From positions 1-37,984 of the forward strand of contig NZ_CABVLY010000045.1 of the NCBI RefSeq assembly GCF_902498995.1: 37,984 bases of DNA, written 5' to 3'. A program made the position numbers and the translations under genes. Shown here piece after piece: positions 19,960-27,552 of this stretch (the first letter of the stretch is position 1; each line of letters begins with the position of its first letter). The notes under the pieces were generated by a model. It had not been told where the DNA came from, did not search any database, and worked only from the letters and a program-made list of their open reading frames with translations. This DNA comes from Burkholderia anthina. Its GTDB lineage: Bacteria; Pseudomonadota; Gammaproteobacteria; Burkholderiales; Burkholderiaceae.

Positions 19960-20280
19960 ACCCTCAGCGTCACGCACTTTGCTTTCCAGACGCTCTTGTA
20001 CGTAGTGGTGTAGCCGCGCGTTAGTCGCCAGTTTCACTGCCTTGGGTCGTTTGGCAAACCGTTCCGCCTTCCACTGCGCGACCGAAGCACGATACTCGAG
20101 ATGACCACCACGAGGTGCAGCGTTGCGCGTGAGCTTCCGCGAAACGGTTGATGGGCTGCGCCCTATACGGCAGGTCATCTCACGCACCCTAAGTCTTTGG
20201 ATATGCTATCCAAAATAGCCGCTCGGTTTCATGCCGAAGCGACGGTGCGCCCGGCGAGGGCATTGCTCCTCGCCCTGTCA
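19960..20280 (-). mobile_element. IS30-family transposase remnant with internal deletion
   Basis: Two blocks typical of Burkholderia IS30 transposases are present on the minus strand. The first is the N-terminal MPSPGAPSLRHETERLFWI at about 20220-20270. The second is the HTH block CRIGRSPSTVSRKLTRNAA… LEYRASVAQWKAERFAKRPKAVKL at about 20010-20187. From memory of the family, some 60 residues that should separate them are missing, with a stop at the join. The DDE catalytic domain is absent. The element is certainly inactive. Terminal inverted repeats were not found. Confidence 0.75.
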
Positions 20281-20669
20281 ACTGATACACCCGCTTTGCA
20301 CTTTGCACTTTGCGCCATGCAACACCTCCTTGATCAGGGTGTTGCGACGACCGGTTGAATCCGCTTTGCGTCCCTGTGTCGGAATGACATGAGACTACCT
20401 TCCGAAGGTGCGCGATGCCGACCGACAAAGGCCTTCATGACTTGAATCGGCGGTGGAGCTCCGCCTTGGAGGTGTCGGGTGTCCGGAGATTCAAGAGCGC
20501 GCTCCGTTGGGATACCGATGGTCTTCTTCAAACCGGTCTCCGAATTTCAGCCTGGGCCTATCAGGCCGATCAATACGTTTACGCGATCATGCGGTCGGCG
20601 TGCTTTCGTGCGCCGCTCCTTTGCGGAGCCGGCGGATATCCATGCCTATCAGATTCTCGCCTCTCACTC
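20281..20669. other. Upstream region of the amidohydrolase gene
   Basis: There is no gene of its own. It contains a short direct repeat (TTTGCAC twice, about 20296-20309) and a hairpin with 8-base arms (GCAACACC 20319-20326, GGTGTTGC 20338-20345). The hairpin may belong to the neighbouring IS30 remnant. The amidohydrolase frame is open upstream to 20415, but that part reads as random sequence. Confidence 0.5.
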
Positions 20670-22178
20670 ATGAAGGAAACCCGCATAGTGCCGAATCACA
20701 CCACGAATGAACCGGATCGTCTGCGTCGCCTGCTTTTGTCCACGCCTTTGCTTGCCGCACTGCCGGCTACTTCGGAAGCCGGGCCTTCCCCGATCGCCGC
20801 CCCCCCGCTGTCCACGCCGGATCAACACGGAACCCTGCTTTTGAAGCACGCGGATGTCGTCGTTACGATGGACCGACAACGACGCGAGATTCGCCGGGGA
20901 AGCATTTATATCAAAGGAAACACGATCGTAGCCGTTGGGGACGATCAACACATGCCCGCGACTGCGGATCGCGTCATCGACCTGCGAGGGCACATCGTCA
21001 TTCCCGGCCTGATCAACACGCATCATCACATGTTTCAAAGTTTGACGAGAGTCGTCCCCAATGCACAGGATGGGGAGCTATTCAAATGGCTTACGACGCT
21101 CTATCCTATTTGGAAAAAACTAACCCCCGAAATGATGAGGATTGCTACTCAGACGGCCATGGCCGAGCTGATGCTGTCCGGGTGCACGACGACCAGCGAT
21201 CATCAATATTTGTATCCCAACGGGGTCAAACTGGACGACAGTATCGAGGCGGCACGGGAAATAGGCATGCGTTTTCACGCTTGCCGAGGCAGCATGAGTG
21301 TTGGACGCAAGCAAGGAGGACTGCCGCCGGACGATCTGGTCGAAAATGAAAAGGCTATCCTCAGCGACACCCAGCGCGTGATCGAAACGTACCATGACGA
21401 CAGTAGAGGCGCCATGCTGCGTGTCGTCGTCGCACCGTGCTCCCCGTTTACCGTGAGCCAGCAACTCATGCGTGACTCAGCCAAATTGGCACGTGCGTAT
21501 AACGTGTCCATGCATACGCATCTGGCGGAAAATGTCAGCGACATCGAATACAGCCGGAAGATGTTCAACAAGACGCCGGCCGAGTATGTCGAAGAACTCG
21601 AATGGGTCGGCCACGATGTGTGGCATGCACACTGCGTCAAGCTCGATCGGCACGGTATCGAACTCTTTGCCCGCACCGGAACCGGGGTCGCACATTGCCC
21701 ATGCTCCAACATGCGACTCGGCTCCGGGATTGCTCCCGTCCGCCGCATGCTGGACGCCGGCATGCATGTCGGCCTCGGCGTCGATGGTTCGGCTTCCAAC
21801 GATACGTCCGATATGCTTGGCGAAGTGCGTCAGGCACTGCTGCTGCAACGCGTCGGGTTCGGCCCGGAGGCGCTCACGGCGCGTGAGGCTCTGGAAATCG
21901 CGACGCTTGGCGGGGCGAAGAATCTCAACCGGGACGATATCGGTGCGATCGCGCCAGGGATGATGGCCGACGTGGCAATTTTCAGGTTGGATACGATCGG
22001 CCTCGCAGGCGCCGGGCACGATCCTGTCGCGTCGCTGGTATTTTGCGATCCGGGAAAAGCTGCTTACACCATTGTCAACGGGCGCGTCGTGGTAGAAGGC
22101 GGCAACGTCGTTACGGTCGACCTCTCCAAGGTCGTCGAAAAACACAATACCCTTGCACGGCAGTTAGTCGCCGCTTGA
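20670..22178 (+). CDS. Metal-dependent amidohydrolase (8-oxoguanine deaminase / AtzB-TrzN type), probably exported
   Basis: The 502-residue enzyme belongs to the amidohydrolase superfamily that deaminates or dechlorinates N-heterocycles. The metal-site residues are visible: HxH in INTHHHM (H118, H120), H284 in MHTHLAEN, H321 in WHAHCVKL, and D372 in GVDGSASND. The family-typical tail VASLVFCDPGKAAYTIVNGRVVVEGG is present. The first 45 residues contain DRLRRLLLSTPLLAALPATSEA, which resembles an export signal without a clear twin-arginine motif; most relatives are cytoplasmic, so this is unusual. The ATG at 20670 was chosen because it precedes this signal. The substrate could be a purine or triazine-like compound. 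Linkage to the AbgT transporter is suggestive only. Confidence 0.85.
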   Translation: MKETRIVPNHTTNEPDRLRRLLLSTPLLAALPATSEAGPSPIAAPPLSTPDQHGTLLLKHADVVVTMDRQRREIRRGSIYIKGNTIVAVGDDQHMPATADRVIDLRGHIVIPGLINTHHHMFQSLTRVVPNAQDGELFKWLTTLYPIWKKLTPEMMRIATQTAMAELMLSGCTTTSDHQYLYPNGVKLDDSIEAAREIGMRFHACRGSMSVGRKQGGLPPDDLVENEKAILSDTQRVIETYHDDSRGAMLRVVVAPCSPFTVSQQLMRDSAKLARAYNVSMHTHLAENVSDIEYSRKMFNKTPAEYVEELEWVGHDVWHAHCVKLDRHGIELFARTGTGVAHCPCSNMRLGSGIAPVRRMLDAGMHVGLGVDGSASNDTSDMLGEVRQALLLQRVGFGPEALTAREALEIATLGGAKNLNRDDIGAIAPGMMADVAIFRLDTIGLAGAGHDPVASLVFCDPGKAAYTIVNGRVVVEGGNVVTVDLSKVVEKHNTLARQLVAA

Positions 22179-22237
22179 TTGTAAGCGATCCCCGTTGACG
22201 CTTTTCATCGGACATTCCTGCGAGAGGCATCGTTGTC

Positions 22238-22281
22238 GAATTGACCCTGACCCAAGAAATAGTCCGGTTCAGGGTCAATTC
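22238..22281. repeat. Inverted repeat between convergent genes
   Basis: Arms GAATTGACCCTGA (22238-22250) and TCAGGGTCAATTC (22269-22281) are exact reverse complements with an 18-base loop. It lies between the convergent ends of the amidohydrolase and antiporter genes, so it could act as a two-way terminator, but there is no T-run. The alternative is a leftover of an insertion sequence end. Confidence 0.8.
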
Positions 22282-22400
22282 CGACGCTATAGGCCAGATC
22301 GACCACTTTGGACGGCCGCGAAGTTCGACCTCGTTGGCATTGTCCTTTGCGCCAACGATAATTGCTCTACGGTCGCCGCGCGCGTGAAGTGCGCCCAGTG

Positions 22401-23678
22401 TTACAGCAACAGAAACGCTGCCGACGCAATGCACGTCGGCACAATCGCGGCCAGCAGCAGCCCTGGCACGCTGACCGATTCGTCCTTGAACCCGTGCCGC
22501 AGGATCGCGAGCCCCGCCGGGTTCGGCGCATTGGCGATGACGGTCAGTCCGCCGCCCGCCACCGCACCGGCGACGAGCATGTATTTCGCGTCGTCCGGAA
22601 TGCCGGCGATCAGCGAACCGAGATAAGTGATTGCCGCGTTGTCCATCACGGCTGTGAGGCCAAGCGCTCCCACGTAAAGGGCATGAGCATTCATCGAAGC
22701 GACGAGCGGCTGCAGCCACCATTGCTGGAGACCGCCGAGCAGGACCAGGCCGCCGAGAAAAAATGCGACCAGCAGGCTTTCGCGAAGCATCAACTGCGAC
22801 TGGTAGCGATCGTATGCGTGCGTGAACCCCAGAAAGAACAGGAACAATCCAATGAAGATCACCGGATGATGGGCAGTGAGCACGACGGCGGCAAGAAAGC
22901 CCAGATGGATCAGCGTGACGCCGAGCGGAATGCGCACCGCGTCTGGCGGTTCCGCGGATTGCGTGACCGGTGCCGCCTGGCCGCGCGCGGCATGCAGCGG
23001 ACCGCGAATGATGGCGAGTAGCAACGATGCATTGATGAGCACGGCTAACATAGCCTTCCAGCCGAACTGCGTGACCATGAACGTGCTGTCCCATCCCCAC
23101 GCGGTCACCACCATCAGTACAGGCGGCGCTGCATACGCGGTCAATGTGCCGCCGATCGAGATGTTTACGAACAGCACGCCGAGTGCAAGGTATTTCCACT
23201 GCTCGTCGATTTGCGCGTGGAAGAAGCGATCTCGCAATACCAGCGCGGCGAGCGTCATCGCGGCCGGCTCGGTGATGAACGAGCCCAGGAGCGGAATCAG
23301 CGCGACCGACAGCCAGATCACGGCCTGCTCGGTATCGGCCGGCACGAGCCGCGCGATACGCAGGACGAGGGCTGTTACGGCTTCGAGGATCGGCCGGCTC
23401 GCCGCGATTACCATGATCGTGAATACGAACAGCGGTTCGGTATATTCGCGCGACTCGGCATAGCCGATCGCCTGCTTCGGCCCGACGAGCATGCCAATCG
23501 TGAGCACCAGCACGAGTGCCCAAAAACCGAATACGACCTCGACTTCGCCGAGAAAATGGAACAGGCCGGCATGGCGGGGATGGTGACGCGCCAGCACTTC
23601 AAACCGCTTTGCGACAAACGTATGAATTAGCGCAAGACCGAATATGATCGCGCCTGCGACCTCGACGGAATGAGGCAT
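22401..23678 (-). CDS. Putative Na+/H+ antiporter (membrane protein)
   Basis: The 425-residue protein has about ten to twelve hydrophobic segments and resembles the 'putative Na+/H+ antiporter' family (Na_H_antiport_3 type) rather than NhaA/NhaB. Recognisable stretches are FVFTIMVIAASRPILEAVTALV, SFITEPAAMTLAALVLRDRFF, GTLTAYAAPPVLMVV and the C-terminal ALGLTAVMDNAAITYLGSLIAGIPDDAKYMLVAGAVAGGGLTVIANAPNPAG. The last resembles the conserved intramembrane region of ion-transporter-superfamily members. The ATG at 23678 follows GGGAGAA by four bases, a good start. The gene stands alone, convergent with the amidohydrolase. Actual ion specificity is not shown by the sequence. Confidence 0.85.
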   Translation of the reverse strand: MPHSVEVAGAIIFGLALIHTFVAKRFEVLARHHPRHAGLFHFLGEVEVVFGFWALVLVLTIGMLVGPKQAIGYAESREYTEPLFVFTIMVIAASRPILEAVTALVLRIARLVPADTEQAVIWLSVALIPLLGSFITEPAAMTLAALVLRDRFFHAQIDEQWKYLALGVLFVNISIGGTLTAYAAPPVLMVVTAWGWDSTFMVTQFGWKAMLAVLINASLLLAIIRGPLHAARGQAAPVTQSAEPPDAVRIPLGVTLIHLGFLAAVVLTAHHPVIFIGLFLFFLGFTHAYDRYQSQLMLRESLLVAFFLGGLVLLGGLQQWWLQPLVASMNAHALYVGALGLTAVMDNAAITYLGSLIAGIPDDAKYMLVAGAVAGGGLTVIANAPNPAGLAILRHGFKDESVSVPGLLLAAIVPTCIASAAFLLL

Positions 23679-24010
23679 AAGTTCTCCCGATATGTATTCT
23701 TGGGATGAAAGATTTCGTCGACTACTGGACGGAAACTCAGCGAAACGACGAGATATTACTCCGAATTCGAGTCGGTTCACCGCGATCGAGTGGAGCAAAA
23801 CAACGACGGACTGAGGATGGAGGGAGATCACCAAAACCATTATCGAGCACAGTACGTTGGTGGCTCGAAAAAATCAGCCGCGTCCTATTCCGATCGATAG
23901 GCCAAGCCTTGCGGAATTTCATCGAAATTTCAGCCAATGCGCAATTGAAAAATGATCGTCCACTCAATATCATGGGGCGGTATTTTCTTTGGACGTGCAG
24001 ACACCGTGAT
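23679..24010. other. Upstream region of the antiporter gene, no gene seen
   Basis: Open frames on both strands cross this region, but codon choice is unlike genuine genes and nothing is recognisable. It must hold the antiporter promoter on the minus strand. Base composition is clearly more AT-rich than the rest of the window. Confidence 0.5.
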
Positions 24011-24357
24011 ATGAAGGTCGCGTACGTCGATACCAACGAGCGAGCCGCTCGAACGATGCCAGGACACCTCGAAACAGCGGGCCACGAGTGCGACATGCTT
24101 ATCAAGGCGGTGACGATCGAATCGAAGCTGCGAAACGGTCGGTACGATGTGCTCATCGTCCGATGGACGAACGCTAGCATGCCGGTGCAAGAGATTATGC
24201 GACCGCTCGCCAGCATCTCGGCCCACGACTGCCGATCATGGCAATCGTGAATCCCGGTCGTCCGCAGGAAAGCATTGACGCATTTGCCGCCGGCGCGGAC
24301 CATTGCATGCCCGAACCTGCGCCCCGACAGTCCAAACCGCCACCAGCATGTGCCTAA
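24011..24357 (+). pseudogene. Decayed response-regulator receiver domain
   Basis: From the ATG at 24011 the protein reads MKVAYVDTNERAARTMPGHLE, the opening of a receiver domain. At the phospho-acceptor position it has DVLIVRWTN, where the aspartate of 'VLIVDW' is replaced by arginine. After 'ISAHD' near 24230 the frame breaks. A one-base shift restores a coherent ending (PIMAIVNPGRPQESIDAFAAGADHCMPEPAP) to a TAA at 24355-24357. The DNA-binding half of a full regulator is absent. It is a truncated, frameshifted and phospho-site-less remnant, so a pseudogene. Confidence 0.75.
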
Positions 24358-24394
24358 ATCTTCGAATCACGACATTTCAACTTTGTTCGGATGC

Positions 24395-24475
24395 GACATT
24401 ACAAATTTGCTCTTAAAAAAATTAAAATTTATAGGTTCATACGATCAACCGTCGCCATGACCTCGCGAATATAAC
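24395..24475 (+). promoter_or_regulatory. AT-rich leader with possible promoter of the H-NS-like gene
   Basis: This is the most AT-rich stretch of the window (run of A residues, AATTAAAATTTATAGG). A weak pair, TTGCTC at 24407-24412 and TATAGG at 24430-24435 with 17 bases between, could be -35/-10 boxes. H-NS-like proteins often bind AT-rich DNA, including their own promoters, so autoregulation is plausible. Confidence 0.3.
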
Positions 24476-24553
24476 TTGAACGTTGTAGTTGACAGTCCGG
24501 CCCAACGACGCCGAGACAGTCGGCCATCTTTTAAAAGGAGATTGATCCCATTT

Positions 24554-24856
24554 ATGGCTACCTACCTCGAACTTAAAGCACAGGCAGAGACGCTGGCGCG
24601 GCAAGCAGAAGAAGCTCGGCTCGCCGAGTTGGACAGCATCATCACGACGATTCGTGAACAGATCGCCGAATATGGGATTACGGCCGATCAAATTTTCGGT
24701 CGCCGCCGTGCCGGTGTATCGCCCACCCGTGCAGCGATCGCACCGAAGTATCGTGATCCGAAAACCGGTGCGACCTGGAGCGGCCGCGGCAGAGCTCCTC
24801 AATGGATTGCGGACGCGAAGAACCGCGATCGCTTTTTGATTCCCGACGCAGAATAA
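24554..24856 (+). CDS. H-NS family nucleoid-associated protein
   Basis: The 100-residue protein has the usual two parts. The first is an N-terminal coiled-coil oligomerisation helix (YLELKAQAETLARQAEEARLAELDSIITTIREQIAEYG). The second is a C-terminal DNA-binding domain with the family core PKYRDPKTGATWSGRGRAPQWI, containing the AT-hook-like TWSGRGRAP loop. Such proteins silence AT-rich, horizontally acquired DNA. The ATG at 24554 is preceded by AAAAGGAG (24532-24539), a rather long spacing of about 14 bases. It appears intact although the genes around it are broken, which suggests it is kept by selection. It ends four bases before the convergent Hsp20 fragment. Confidence 0.93.
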   Translation: MATYLELKAQAETLARQAEEARLAELDSIITTIREQIAEYGITADQIFGRRRAGVSPTRAAIAPKYRDPKTGATWSGRGRAPQWIADAKNRDRFLIPDAE

Positions 24857-24860
24857 CACT

Positions 24861-25070
24861 CCGAATACGTCGTGGCTTTGCTCCCTCGTGGCGCGGAACG
24901 GTCAGCTTGAGCACTCCGTCACGCAGCTGTGCGTCGATGCGCGAGGCGTCGAAATTCCGGCCGGGCGTAAAGGCTCGCAGGAAGCGTGAATAGCGCACTT
25001 CATCGTGCTGCACAGGCAATCTGGATGGAGTCGGAATCACCGCCTCTGCCTCGATGTTCAGACTGCTGTC
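24861..25070 (-). pseudogene. Hsp20 (small heat-shock protein) C-terminal fragment
   Basis: About 70 codons match the second half of an alpha-crystallin domain: SLNIEAEAVIPTPSRL, EVRYSRFLRAFTPGRNFDASRIDAQLRDGVLKLTVPR and AKPRRI. The N-terminal half and start codon are missing. Upstream, towards higher coordinates, the sequence changes into the IS3 remnant. Truncation by that insertion, or a deletion after it, is the likely cause. Confidence 0.75.
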
Positions 25071-25099
25071 CTGTATAACTGCCTCACTTGGAAGCGGAA

Positions 25100-26150
25100 A
25101 ATTCCAGTATGACGTTGCCATCAAGACCAGGGGGCATGCCGTCAAGAAGAGCAAATTACCGAGGGGCCGATTACGTACGCGTTGAAGCAGGCGGAAGGCA
25201 CGCCGGTCGCGGAGGTCTGCCGGCAAGCAGGGGATCAGCGCGCGATGTTTTACAACTGGCGGACGAAATACGGCGGGCTGTCGCCCTCGGAACTGCGCCG
25301 GCTGAAGCAACTTGAGGAAGGGAGCGCGAAGCTCAAGCGGCTCGTAGCCGATCTGTCGCCGGACAAGGCCATGCTGCAGGATGTGTTGTCAAAAAGCGCG
25401 GAAACCTTCTCGACGCCGTGAACTGATCACGGACTTGATGCGCCATTTCGGCGCAAGCCAGCGGCAGACCTGTGTTGTTGCCGCTGTCCCGCACGGTCGA
25501 CCGTTACGAGTCGGTCGCGCGGGATCAAAGGGCACTTGAAATGCGCATCCAGGAGATCACGGAAGTGCGGGTGCATTACGGTGTGCTCTGCGTGTCCGTG
25601 ATGCTTCGCCGGGGAGACTGACGAGACAACCATAAGCGGGTAGAGCGCGTGTATCGCGAACTGGGCCTTTCGTTGCGCCACAAGCGACCCCGTCGGAACA
25701 AGTCGGCCCGGCGCCGACAACCGAAGCAGTCAGTAAGCGCAATCAACGAGATTTGGCGTATGGATTTCGTCGCGGACGCGCTGTTTGACGAAGGCGCTCG
25801 ACAAATGGGCGTACGAGAATGGTGCGGAGATTGACTTCTCACGTCCTGGCAAGCCGACCGACAACGCGAAAAACGATTCCTTCAACGGACGCTTCCGGGA
25901 GAAATGCCTCAACGCGCATGGGTTCTTGTCGCTGGAGGACGCCAGACGCAAAATCGAAGTCCGGCACGAGTACTATAACGGGGCATGTCTTCACCGCATT
26001 GCAGTGGATGACACCGTCGGAATTGGCCCGCCAGTGTACCGATCGGACCGATTCGGGTCGCCCCGAAGAGCCGGAATTTTCCAACCAAGACCGGAACGGA
26101 AATCGGGCCTGCCTCACGATATCAAAAAGCTGAGCGCGAAAAAGTAGTGT
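25100..26150 (+). mobile_element. Decayed IS3-family insertion sequence (IS407/IS2-like)
   Basis: An orfA remnant (about 25128-25421) carries the HTH and leucine-zipper of IS3 elements: ALKQAEGTPVAEVCRQAG, MFYNWRTKYGGLSPSELRRLKQLEEG, LKRLVADLSPDKAMLQDVLSK. An orfB remnant follows in several frames (25430-26147). It includes RVYRELGLSLRHKRPRRNKSARR, IWRMDFVADALFD, and after an internal deletion KALDKWAYENGAEIDFSRPGKPTDNAKNDSFNGRFREKCLNAHGF with the terminal catalytic E region. Multiple indels and loss of the middle DDE part make it inactive. I did not find clear terminal inverted repeats or a target duplication. Confidence 0.85.
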
Positions 26151-26190
26151 CATGGCACGGCGGACATACAGGAAACGGTTTGAACTGGAA

Positions 26191-26602
26191 CTACCCGCCG
26201 CCGTCGGCTAGCCGCGCACGTATCTCGTCGGCCGACGGATCGCGCCGATGCGTCGCGATCTGCCAGATATTCCCCCACGCATCCTTCACTATCGCCCGCT
26301 GGTCGCCGTACGGTCGCGGCCGGTGCTTCGAGCGACTCGGCCCTGGCCGCGACGGCACGCCGGTAGGTCGCATCGACATCCTCGACATAGACATACAGAA
26401 ACGCCGCCAGCGGATCGCGGAGCCCGTCGTCGTCGCTGACCATCACGACCGAATCGCCGATCCTGACTTCGGCCGGCAGCCTCGCGCGGCATTCGCCCTG
26501 CGCCAGAAACACCGCGTTGATGAAGTCGACGGGATTTTTCGGATCGCTTACGACGATACGCGGCGTAACCGTATGCCACCCGTCGGGCTGGAACTTGATC
26601 AT
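26191..26602 (-). pseudogene. VOC-family (PhnB/glyoxalase-like) protein, frameshifted
   Basis: From the ATG at 26602 the protein reads MIKFQPDGWHTVTPRIVVSD, VDFINAVFLAQGE and IRIGDSVVM-like segments, then FLYVYVEDVDATYRRAVAARAESLEAPA. Near 26310 the frame breaks; a one-base shift gives PYGDQRAIVKDAWGNIWQIATH, the typical VOC ending, to a stop at 26191-26193. All parts of the fold are present, so a single recent indel (or a sequencing error) explains the break. It lies at the boundary between the IS-rich patchwork and core-type sequence. Confidence 0.8.
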
Positions 26603-26753
26603 GGCGAACTCCCTCTGAAGGATGTGCGCGAGGGTATTGTCCTCCTGGACCGGATAGCGCGCAGCGCGGCATCAGGCGCCACCTGCGATGGCTTGCCGAG
26701 GCAGGCCGGCGCGAACGTCGTGGCCCTGTCCGGTCGGGCCAGTCAGGAGCAAC

Positions 26754-26921
26754 ATGATGCTGATCGTTTTCTTTGTCGTGGCCTTTTTCGCGATCGTTGC
26801 GACCATGTCCCGCGGCGTGTCCCGCAAGGCGGACGCGAGGCTGCGCGCGCAATACGATGCCGAGGGCGCGCGCGGCGACGTGTCGCGCCAGTTGATGCGC
26901 AATGCGGGCTACGACGTCTGA
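26754..26921 (+). CDS. Small single-pass membrane protein
   Basis: The ATG at 26754 follows CAGGAG by five bases. The 55-residue product begins with one hydrophobic helix (MMLIVFFVVAFFAIVATMS) followed by a charged tail (RKADARLRAQYDAEGARGDVSRQLMRNAGYDV). The cytoplasmic-tail charge pattern suggests N-out/C-in topology. I do not recognise a function. Good ribosome-binding site and codon bias support it as a real gene. Confidence 0.65.
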   Translation: MMLIVFFVVAFFAIVATMSRGVSRKADARLRAQYDAEGARGDVSRQLMRNAGYDV

Positions 26922-27070
26922 GCGCCCGTATCCGGCCGAACGCGCCGCGTAGCGCAAGGCGATCGCAAGCTGAAACGACGCGCCGGGCCGACGCACCGGC
27001 ACGGCCAATGCCGATGGTTGAGCGCCGACGGACATGCTAGGATTTCCGTCAAACAACTTCGGAGACTGCC

Positions 27071-27454
27071 ATGCCGTTCATCTGCGAAAACGTTGAATGC
27101 CGTGCCGTGCTGGCTCGAGGGCAGGTCAGGTCCCGCCAGGAGGACGCGGGCTGGTGCTTCTACTGCCCGGACTGCAAGACGAGGAACGAGTTGAAGGATA
27201 TCGGCGCGGTCGGCGGCCCTGTCGAGCTGGTCCAGCCCGAGGGCACCAGTCTGCCGCATCGGATCATCGCGGCGGCCCGACCGCTGGAAGACGGCAGATA
27301 TGCGGCGCAGTTGCGCGTGCAGCGCGCGCTCGCGGTGAAAGGCACCTACGCGGCCGAAGAGCACTGGGACGAGCTCGGCGTCTTCCCCGATGCGCAAGAG
27401 GCCGTCGCGCATGCGAAGTCGTTTGCAACGAATTTGCTGGCGCCGGCGGCGTAA
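27071..27454 (+). CDS. Hypothetical protein with zinc-ribbon-like cysteines
   Basis: The 127-residue protein has cysteines in its first 40 residues (CENVEC then CFYCPDCKTRN) spaced like a degenerate zinc ribbon. Then comes an alpha/beta region ending AEEHWDELGVFPDAQEAVAHAKSFATNLL. No signal peptide or membrane segment is present. CGGAGAC upstream is a fair ribosome-binding site. Codon use is typical of the right-hand core region. Function unknown. It is convergent with the substrate-binding protein gene, separated by a strong hairpin. Confidence 0.75.
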   Translation: MPFICENVECRAVLARGQVRSRQEDAGWCFYCPDCKTRNELKDIGAVGGPVELVQPEGTSLPHRIIAAARPLEDGRYAAQLRVQRALAVKGTYAAEEHWDELGVFPDAQEAVAHAKSFATNLLAPAA

Positions 27455-27498
27455 CGCCCGGTCTTAACGGCTCGACTGACTGAAACGACGAACGAAGA

Positions 27499-27530
27499 AG
27501 CGGCGTCGTGCATGCGCGCACGACGCCGCT
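27499..27530. terminator. Hairpin terminator between convergent genes
   Basis: A perfect 13-bp stem (27499-27511 AGCGGCGTCGTGC, loop of six bases, 27518-27530) is followed on the plus strand by CGGCGTTTTC and preceded by CGTT...AAG, giving a short T-run in the plus direction. Its position between two convergent stops supports a two-way terminator. Confidence 0.75.
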
Positions 27531-27552
27531 CGGCGTTTTCCGCCCGCGTTCG

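Noticed and set aside
23737..24303. 188-codon minus-strand frame
   Set aside because: It is antisense to the decayed receiver domain; no start signal or family resemblance.
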